Positions 6,001 through 8,803 of a stretch of 8,803 bases of DNA are shown here, in pieces; the stretch's first letter is position 1; every line of letters begins with the position of its first letter. Source of the stretch: UBA8958 sp964571695 (GTDB lineage: Bacteria; Desulfobacterota; Syntrophia; Syntrophales; UBA8958); assembly GCA_964571695.1 (NCBI GenBank), contig CAZNDG010000069.1, positions 1-8,803 on the forward strand. Reading direction: 5' to 3'. A model generated the notes under the pieces. That model was not told the DNA's origin. It searched no databases and saw only the letters and a program-made list of their open reading frames with translations. Position numbers and translations under genes: made by a program.

Positions 6001-8803
6001 CGAGCGGCGGACTGACGCTGCAAAGCGGCGGGGCGATCACCCAGACCGGCACCCTGAGCGTTTCCGGAACCACCGGCATCACGGCGGGGGCCAATGACAT
6101 CACCCTGTCCAACGCCGCCAACGATTTCACCGGCGCGGTGTCCATTGTTTCCGGCAAGGACGTCTCCCTCAAAGATTCAACCGGCGGCATAACCATCGGC
6201 TCATCCAATGTGAGCGGCAATCTGACCGTGGACTATCGAAGCAACGCCGGGGGCATCACTCTGGCGGGAACCATCACCAAAGACAGCGGCGCCGACGCCA
6301 CCTTGACCTTCTGGTCGTTTGGCACCATTCTCCTGGATGAAAATTCCGCGATCAAGGCCACATCGGGCAAGCTCAACACGGTGTTGCGGACGGATACCGA
6401 TATCGACGGTGATTACATCCATCTGAAACCGGGGGCTTCCATTTCGACGGGCGGCGGGCATATCTGGATGGGCGGCGGCGGCGTTTCAACCCTGTGGAAC
6501 GGCCTGACTGTGGGAAATGGTTATGCCGTGGGCACGGCGGCCATGACCAACGGCGTCTACCTGCAAGGCGCCACGCTGACCAGCGGCGGCGGCCACATCG
6601 CCCTGTACGGCAGGAGTCATTCCGGCGCAGCGGTGGACGATCAGGCGGCGGGCATCCGCCTGGCATCCACGGCGGACAAGGGCGCGGGCATTGACGCCGG
6701 AACCGGGTCCATTGTGCTCGACGGCGAATCCCAGGGGACCAGCGGCTGGGCCATCGGCGTGGAGTTCAATTCGGCGGCCGGCAAGACCGTGACCGTCGCC
6801 TCGGCGGCGACCTCCGGCGACGCCATTGCCATCACCGGCGACGCAGGCGGGGCATCATCCGCAACCGGGCGGCGGGGCGTAAGCATCGACGGCCAGACCG
6901 CCATTTCCGCCACGGGCGGCGGCAACATCGTCGTAAAAGGCCATTCGTCTACAGAGGAATCCATCTACATGAGCGGCGGAACGCTCAGCTCAGGCGGCGG
7001 CAATCTGACTTTGGTCAGCGACATTATCAATCTTGACGAGGTGGCAAGGATTTCCGGAGCCGGCGTTCTGACGATTCAACCCTGGCAGGAATGGGAGGAG
7101 ATCGGCATCGCAGGCGGCGCGGGGAAGCTCCAACTGCCCGCCGATTATTTTTCCACAAATTTCGTTGACGGTTTCTCCGGCATCACCATCGGCTGGAGCA
7201 ATGCGGGGCCTATCACCACCGGCGGCAACTTCGCCATCCGTGATGACATGACCCTGAAAAGCGGCGGGGATATCACCATCGGAGCGGGATTGAGCTGGGA
7301 GGGCGCCAACAAACTGACGCTGGATACGCCGGAAACCGTGCATGTCAACGCGGCCATTGAAAACACCAGCGCCACAACGGGCGTGTATTTCAGCGCGGGC
7401 AACACCACCGACAAGGTCGTCTTCGGCGCAAACGGCAAGGTGATTCTCCACAACGTCCAGCAGCTCCAGTGGATGAATACCGCCCTGGCCGGCAAGTACG
7501 AGCTGGGCGCGAATATTGACGCCTCGGCGACCTCCGGCTGGAACGGCGGCCTGGGGTTTGCGCCCGTCGGCGACAGCACGAACAATTTTACGGGCGTCTT
7601 GGACGGCAAAGGCCATACCATCAACGCTCTTGTCATCAACCGGGCCTCATCGGATGTCGGCCTCTTTGGAAGGGCAGGTTCAGGCAGCGAGATCAAAAAC
7701 GTCGGACTGGCGGGCGGATCTGTGCAAGGCGGCGCCTACGTTGGCGGGTTGGTCGGCTATCTGAGCAGCGGCGCCATCTCCAATGCCTTTACGACATGCA
7801 CGGTCACGGGAACGAATCAGACCGGCGGGCTGGTCGGCTTCAGCCTGGCCGGAATCATTCAGAATTCCTATGCGTCAGGCGCTGTGACATCAAGCGTCGG
7901 CTCCTATACCGGCGGCCTGGTGGCCGGAGCAAGCGGCGGATCAATAACCAACAGTTACGCCACGGGAGCGGTTTACGGCAAGGGACAAAACGCCGGCGGA
8001 CTGGTCGGCGCGGCAGGAAATCTCGCCATTGCCAACAGCTATGCCGCCGGCGCCGTAACGTCCGATTCATCGACCAATATCGGCGGTCTTTTGGGAGGAG
8101 ACTTCGGCGGCAGCGCCGTCACAAACTCCTTCTACGACAAGGATACCACTGGCCAGTCGGATACGGGCAAGGGAACCGGTTTGACCACCGCCGACATGAA
8201 AACGCTGTCCACCTTCTCCGGCGCGGGTTGGGATATTGACGGCGCGGGCGGCACAGGCAAAATCTGGCGCCTGTATGAAGGCGATGCCTACCCGCTTCTG
8301 CGAAGCTTCCTCACCGCGGCCACGGCCACAGTGAAAAACGATCTGACCAAGGTCTATGACGGATCAACTACGGTGGCCGGTGGTTCACACACGTGGGATA
8401 TCCCTGTAGATGAAGGCAAAGTGTTCGGCACGGCCGTCTATACCGCCGCCAGCAAAAACGTGGGGAATCGTGCCGTTACCCTAACCGGCCTCTATTCGAA
8501 TCAACAAGGTTATGACATCTCAGTAGCGGCGGGACAAATGGACATCAGCAAGAAGGCCCTTGCCGTTACCGGCTTAACCGCTGACAACAAGACCTATGAC
8601 GGCACCACCGATGTCACCATCGGCAACTGGGGTTCTGTGACCACCGGCGTGGGAACGGAAACCCTGACGTTGAACCACGACACAGCCAGTTTCGACACCA
8701 AGAACGTCGGGACCGGCAAGACCGTTACCGCCGTCAACTACAGTCTGGCAGACGGCGCAAACGGCGGGTTGGCATCCAACTACGACCTGACCAGCACCAG
8801 CGC
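1..8803 (+). CDS. Giant repeat adhesin, filamentous-haemagglutinin/TpsA-like, with GLUG and YDG domains (internal fragment, both ends missing)
   Basis: One reading frame (codons starting at 3, 6, 9 and so on) is open through the entire window, giving 2,933 complete codons with no stop. Recognisable modules occur in this same frame from end to end. In order they are: 59-residue WGSGDSG repeats (residues 1-118), beta-helix repeats (119-848), a pre-GLUG module (849-1041), a GLUG array (1042-1251), a cap (1252-1313), four YDG units (1314-1669), a Trp-rich linker (1670-1709), a second beta-helix (1710-2359), and a second pre-GLUG, GLUG, cap and YDG series (2360-2933). Proteins with this composition are exported and act outside the cell as adhesins or biofilm fibres; that role is inferred from architecture. 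The only Cys is residue 2599. Signal peptide, TPS domain and C-terminal anchor are not in the window, so secretion by a TpsB partner, an autotransporter barrel or another route is undecided. The adhesin-like class is well supported; the ligand is unknown. Confidence 0.93.
3..356 (+). repeat. Two tandem 59-residue (177-bp) WGSGDSG...SANSLVGS repeats
   Basis: Unit 1 is 3-179 and unit 2 is 180-356. Both begin WGSGDSGVKGVVSSANSLVGS, followed by a DSVGS-x-GVT segment and a 'SNG..VVRS.Y' segment. Positions 1-55 are identical to 178-232 base for base. Unit 1 carries the fuller ending (KYWDNGTVVNAGAVT), while unit 2 has diverged (PYYNGDGKSDTGRVD) and passes into the beta-helix, so it looks like the last unit of a longer array starting upstream. 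The pattern resembles a short repeat of unknown function common in bacterial haemagglutinin-like proteins; I believe this is the family Pfam lists as DUF5649, from memory. The alternating hydrophobic pattern and Asn/Gly turns suggest short beta-strands, possibly blades or solenoid turns. Confidence 0.8.
357..941 (+). other. Beta-helix segment of FHA type (first solenoid)
   Basis: Residues 119-313 of the same CDS. The segment has the strand-turn pattern of right-handed beta-helical haemagglutinins: short runs such as VTLQANNDITL, ALTLQAGRSIFL and NLTLTANETTANGV, alternating with Asn/Gly-rich turns. The order ITDLLNAGTAVTLQANNDI, then LQAGRSI, then ITDNGNLTL, then DAGSGEVSITLADGAG matches a motif series I recognise from large filamentous-haemagglutinin-like proteins of proteobacteria and cyanobacteria. 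It probably forms the rigid shaft. No catalytic residues are apparent. The end is set where the duplicated block at 942 begins; structurally the helix probably continues without a break. Confidence 0.7.
942..1250 (+). repeat. Beta-helix duplicated block, copy B1
   Basis: Residues 314-416. The block reads AGTTSLTAGANDITL, then NAANDFTGAVSIVSG, then LKDANSLTLGTSNIS, then DGDLTIAGDISKTSGSDA, ending NNNKLN. It aligns without gaps over at least 972-1247 to the block at 2040-2315, at an offset of 1,068 bp. Positions 1118-1160 are identical to 2186-2228 (43 bp). The first part also matches the 69-residue tandem units further on (5454-6281), so the AGANDITL...FTGAVSIVSG core is the recurrent building block of this protein's solenoid. 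Confidence 0.85.
1251..2006 (+). other. Beta-helix segment with Asn/Gly-rich rungs (between duplicated blocks)
   Basis: Residues 417-668. Typical rungs are SNGGNVTLGGG, TGGGNISIRG, GNGTITIDG, ANGGITINGA, DGNINLTG, GSGNITQQS and GTGDVSILSA, spaced irregularly at about 18-30 residues, which fits a right-handed parallel beta-helix. The first third (DADNNEAGYI, SGASIVSNGGNVTLGGG, YAVGTAG, TGIRLQG, TGGGNISIRG) is related to residues 2130-2220 after the second tandem block, which read DTDIDGDYI, PGASISTGGGHIWMGGG, YAVGTAA, GVYLQG. The rest is not repeated in the window. No enzymatic motif is visible. Confidence 0.65.
2007..2318 (+). repeat. Beta-helix duplicated block, copy B2
   Basis: Residues 669-772. 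This is the second copy of the 942-1250 block: TGTTTLTAGAGNDITL, NAANNFTGAVSIVSG, LKDADSLTIGTSDIS, GGDLTIAGDISKTSGADA, SNKLN. It has one extra Gly codon before NDITL and is collinear after that. The tail beyond NKLN differs from that of B1: here it continues ADTDANGGAIQTI and soon reaches the solenoid end, whereas B1 is followed by about 250 residues of additional rungs. Confidence 0.85.
2319..2546 (+). other. Short beta-helix run before the solenoid end
   Basis: Residues 773-848. The rungs are TNGGNVTLQSS, NAGAGNIDLTGNALTLTG and LSGSGTLTVQ. The matching position in the second super-repeat (residues 2330-2359) reads SSGGGNLTLVSD, then ISGAGVLTIQ. The ending 'SGSGTLTVQP' type strand is a usual lead-in to the IGVAGGAG solenoid end that follows. 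Confidence 0.6.
2547..3125 (+). other. Solenoid end plus pre-GLUG module, copy 1
   Basis: Residues 849-1041. It begins IGVAGGAGTLQI, then FADGFSGITVGNASAG, a motif series I know from large haemagglutinin-like proteins at the end of a beta-helix. Next come TGGNFAVNDNTTFKSG, LNWSGATKLTLETPQTVNVNAAIE and VYFSAGN. The pre-GLUG part follows: AEQLQWMNTALAGKYELGGN, then VDASATSGWNGGLGFAPVG, then FIGTFDGLGHTISGLTINR. 'FxGTFDGxGHTIxxLxI' is the classic sequence directly upstream of GLUG repeats. The homologous module at 7080-7652 is one codon shorter in the NTNTTSGGVYF loop. Confidence 0.85.
3126..3755 (+). repeat. GLUG motif array 1 (seven turns)
   Basis: Residues 1042-1251. Consensus turn: (Y/Q)VGGLVG-x(4-6)-(S/T)(I/V)(T/Q)-NSYATGxVTG. 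The aromatic codon of each SYATG motif lies at 3261, 3345, 3426, 3510, 3594, 3672 and 3753 (the last is SF), so turns are 26-28 codons. GLUG motifs (Pfam PF07581) are short beta-rich repeats in bacterial surface proteins, thought to add beta-helical turns; a binding role is assumed, not shown. Turns are very similar in DNA: 3278-3310 equals 3527-3559 (33 bp), and 3499-3525 equals 3583-3609 (27 bp). The first turn reads VGELVG rather than VGGLVG. Confidence 0.95.
3756..3941 (+). other. Post-GLUG cap, copy 1
   Basis: Residues 1252-1313: YDRETTGRSDTGKGT, then TTAEMKTLATFSGAGWDIDG, then KVWRMYEGDAYPLLRSF. A 'YD..TTG.S.G....TTA.M', 'GWDF/I', 'W....G..YP.L' series is the usual ending of GLUG arrays and probably caps the solenoid. 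It is repeated with identical length at 8133-8318, and connects directly to the first YDG unit. Confidence 0.85.
3942..5009 (+). repeat. YDG domain array 1 (four units)
   Basis: Residues 1314-1669. The signature tyrosines are at 3978 (KVYDG), 4218 (KTYDG), 4479 (KTYDS) and 4755 (KVYDG), so successive units are 80, 87 and 92 residues apart. Boundaries are about 3942-4178, 4179-4436, 4437-4715 and 4716-5009. Units carry FDSKNAG or FDTKNVG or FSDKNVG, then a strand, then NYSL/NYDL/NYTV, and end in an (A)xIT/INK strand. This is the YDG/MBG-type beta-sandwich found in series in large secreted adhesins, where it is thought to act as a stalk or spacer. Unit 1 is the least typical: it lacks an NY motif and has GYDI instead. 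Unit 3 has Ser for Gly in YDG. Confidence 0.9.
5010..5129 (+). other. Trp-rich linker between YDG array and second beta-helix
   Basis: Residues 1670-1709, reading VAWTGGETGEWFNPANWAGG, then IPDLANVAAVTIPG. The W-x(2)-G...W..P.NW.GG..P....V.I pattern is frequent in large autotransporter- and haemagglutinin-like proteins at the start of a beta-helical stretch, and fits that position here. It is the only copy in the window. The same element may recur just past the window end, after the second YDG array; that is a prediction from the super-repeat. Confidence 0.7.
5130..5453 (+). other. Start of second beta-helix
   Basis: Residues 1710-1817. Strand-turn pattern: VYLDSITGTGATLIM, IETGGLELNRLTS, AATLKLTGDVN, GLNLAGDLIL, then ADIIISSPVTLTGGSLALF. 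It is less repetitive than the tandem block it leads into and shows no catalytic motif. It probably forms the N-terminal rungs of the second solenoid after the Trp-rich linker. Confidence 0.6.
5454..6281 (+). repeat. Four tandem 207-bp (69-residue) beta-helix repeats
   Basis: Units start at 5454, 5661, 5868 and 6075, measured by the A-NDITL Asn codon at 5472, 5679, 5886 and 6093. Consensus: GTTGITAGANDITL, then AANDFTGAVSIVSGKDVSL, then NALxLGASTVSGNLLLQ, then GGAITQTGALTVA. The first unit is degenerate (FTDTANSITLNNPANDFTGT), the middle two are almost identical, and the fourth changes after about 6175 into the STGGITIG...SKNSG-like tail of blocks B1/B2 (ITKDSGADA, SGKLNT). Positions 5574-5725 and 5781-5932 match over 152 bp with no difference. 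Each unit probably adds about three solenoid rungs. Confidence 0.93.
6282..7079 (+). other. Second beta-helix, Gly-rich rungs
   Basis: Residues 2094-2359. Rungs include STGGGHIWMGGGG, TSGGGHIALYGRS, DAGTGSIVLDGES, ATGGGNIVVKGHS, SSGGGNLTLVSD and ISGAGVLTIQ. The first half aligns loosely with residues 417-490 (SGKLNT, DTDxDGDYI, GASIxTGGG, YAVGTA, YLQG). The Gly clusters before each hydrophobic strand fit the tight turns of a right-handed beta-helix. Function beyond shaft formation cannot be told. Confidence 0.65.
7080..7652 (+). other. Solenoid end plus pre-GLUG module, copy 2
   Basis: Residues 2360-2550. It parallels copy 1: IGIAGGAGKLQL, FVDGFSGITIG, TGGNFAIRDDMTLKSGGDIT, ANKLTLDTPETVHVNAAIE, VYFSAGN, QQLQWMNTALAGKYELGAN, IDASATSGWNGGLGFAPVG, FTGVLDGKGHTINALVINR. 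The loop before IGIAGG is PWQEWEE in place of PKTAGAT, the most divergent spot in an otherwise conserved module. Confidence 0.85.
7653..8132 (+). repeat. GLUG motif array 2 (five turns)
   Basis: Residues 2551-2710. The aromatic codons of the SYATG-type motif lie at 7788, 7869, 7956, 8040 and 8130, giving turns of 27-30 codons, with VGGLVG, TGGLVG, TGGLVA, AGGLVG and IGGLLG heads. Turns are more divergent from each other, in protein and DNA, than in array 1. The first turn is degenerate, reading AFTTCTV where SYATGxV is expected, and contains the only cysteine of the translation. The ligand or structural role is unknown, as for array 1. Confidence 0.93.
8133..8318 (+). other. Post-GLUG cap, copy 2
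   Basis: Residues 2711-2772: YDKDTTGQSDTGKGT, then TTADMKTLSTFSGAGWDIDG, then KIWRLYEGDAYPLLRSF. It has the same length as copy 1 and only conservative differences (R/K, A/S, V/I, M/L). The stronger conservation here than in the GLUG turns suggests a fixed structural job such as closing the solenoid before the YDG stalk. Confidence 0.85.
8319..8803 (+). repeat. YDG domain array 2 (two units seen, second incomplete)
   Basis: Residues 2773 to the end. Signature tyrosines are at 8355 (KVYDG) and 8595 (KTYDG), 80 residues apart. The first unit matches unit 1 of array 1. The second matches unit 3 of array 1, not unit 2: it shares NWGxVTTGVGTETL, LNHxTASFDTKNVGTGKT and GGLASNYDLTSTS. The unit corresponding to 4179-4439 is therefore missing. 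The array continues outside the window. Confidence 0.9.

Larger units (their letters stand above)
7077..8803 (+). repeat. Super-repeat copy 2 (pre-GLUG, GLUG array, cap, YDG; runs off the end)
   Basis: Second copy of 2544-4687, 417 bp shorter over the shared extent. The shortfall is fully accounted for by 3 bp in one loop, 153 bp in and just before the GLUG array, and 261 bp equal to one whole YDG unit. Both copies remain in the same frame. The window ends inside the last YDG unit, at the residues matching NYDLTSTSA in copy 1. Confidence 0.9.

Noticed and set aside
5183..6220. 345-codon open frame on the - strand opposite the tandem beta-helix repeats
   Set aside because: It mirrors the 207-bp repeats of the + strand frame; its own repeats (SLPETMDTAPVKSLAA and similar) are antisense shadows. 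The + strand product has recognisable domains throughout, whereas this has none. GC-rich sequence with few stops explains its length.
5454..6281. Possible CRISPR array or non-coding satellite
   Set aside because: The repeat period is 207 bp, an exact multiple of three, and all units are coding in one frame with no unique spacers of CRISPR size.
1..8803. Search for tRNA, rRNA, promoter, terminator, insertion sequence ends or a second gene
   Set aside because: No convincing cloverleaf, hairpin with T-run, IS-type inverted repeat or intergenic gap was seen; the complete window is accounted for by one coding frame.

Overview
The whole window is the interior of one very large protein-coding gene on the + strand. 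Reading codons that begin at positions divisible by 3, I translated from position 3 to 8801 without meeting a stop: 2,933 complete codons, open at both ends. The start codon, export signal, C-terminus, promoter and terminator all lie outside. Residue numbers below are window residues (codon position divided by 3).

The product looks like a giant secreted or surface-exposed repeat adhesin of the filamentous-haemagglutinin / two-partner-secretion (TpsA-like) type. It is rich in Gly, Thr, Ala, Asn, Ser and Asp, has a single Cys in the whole translation, and is built from right-handed beta-helix-like repeats, GLUG motifs and YDG domains. This architecture points to a Gram-negative bacterium. The GC-rich base composition would fit a proteobacterium or Desulfobacterota-like organism, but nothing here fixes the taxon.

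Layout: (1) 3-356, two 59-residue 'WGSGDSG' repeats; (2) 357-2546, beta-helix region carrying two copies of a duplicated block at 942-1250 and 2007-2318; (3) 2547-3125, a beta-helix end and pre-GLUG module; (4) 3126-3755, GLUG array 1 with seven turns; (5) 3756-3941, a conserved post-GLUG cap; (6) 3942-5009, four YDG-type units; (7) 5010-5129, a Trp-rich linker; (8) 5130-7079, a second beta-helix region opened by a 207-bp tandem repeat; (9) 7080-8803, a second copy of modules 3 to 6, with five GLUG turns and the YDG array running off the end.

The main structural observation is a two-copy super-repeat (2544-4687 and 7077-8803). Every length difference between the copies is a whole number of codons: fewer GLUG turns and one complete 261-bp YDG unit absent in copy 2. 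The protein therefore appears to grow and shrink by in-frame recombination between modules. The most plausible arrangement is beta-solenoid segments carrying GLUG segments, separated by YDG beta-sandwich spacers, forming a long extracellular fibre. The ligand cannot be read from the sequence. I found no RNA gene, mobile element, CRISPR array, regulatory site or second gene. I see an unusual member of a known adhesin architecture, not a new multi-gene system.
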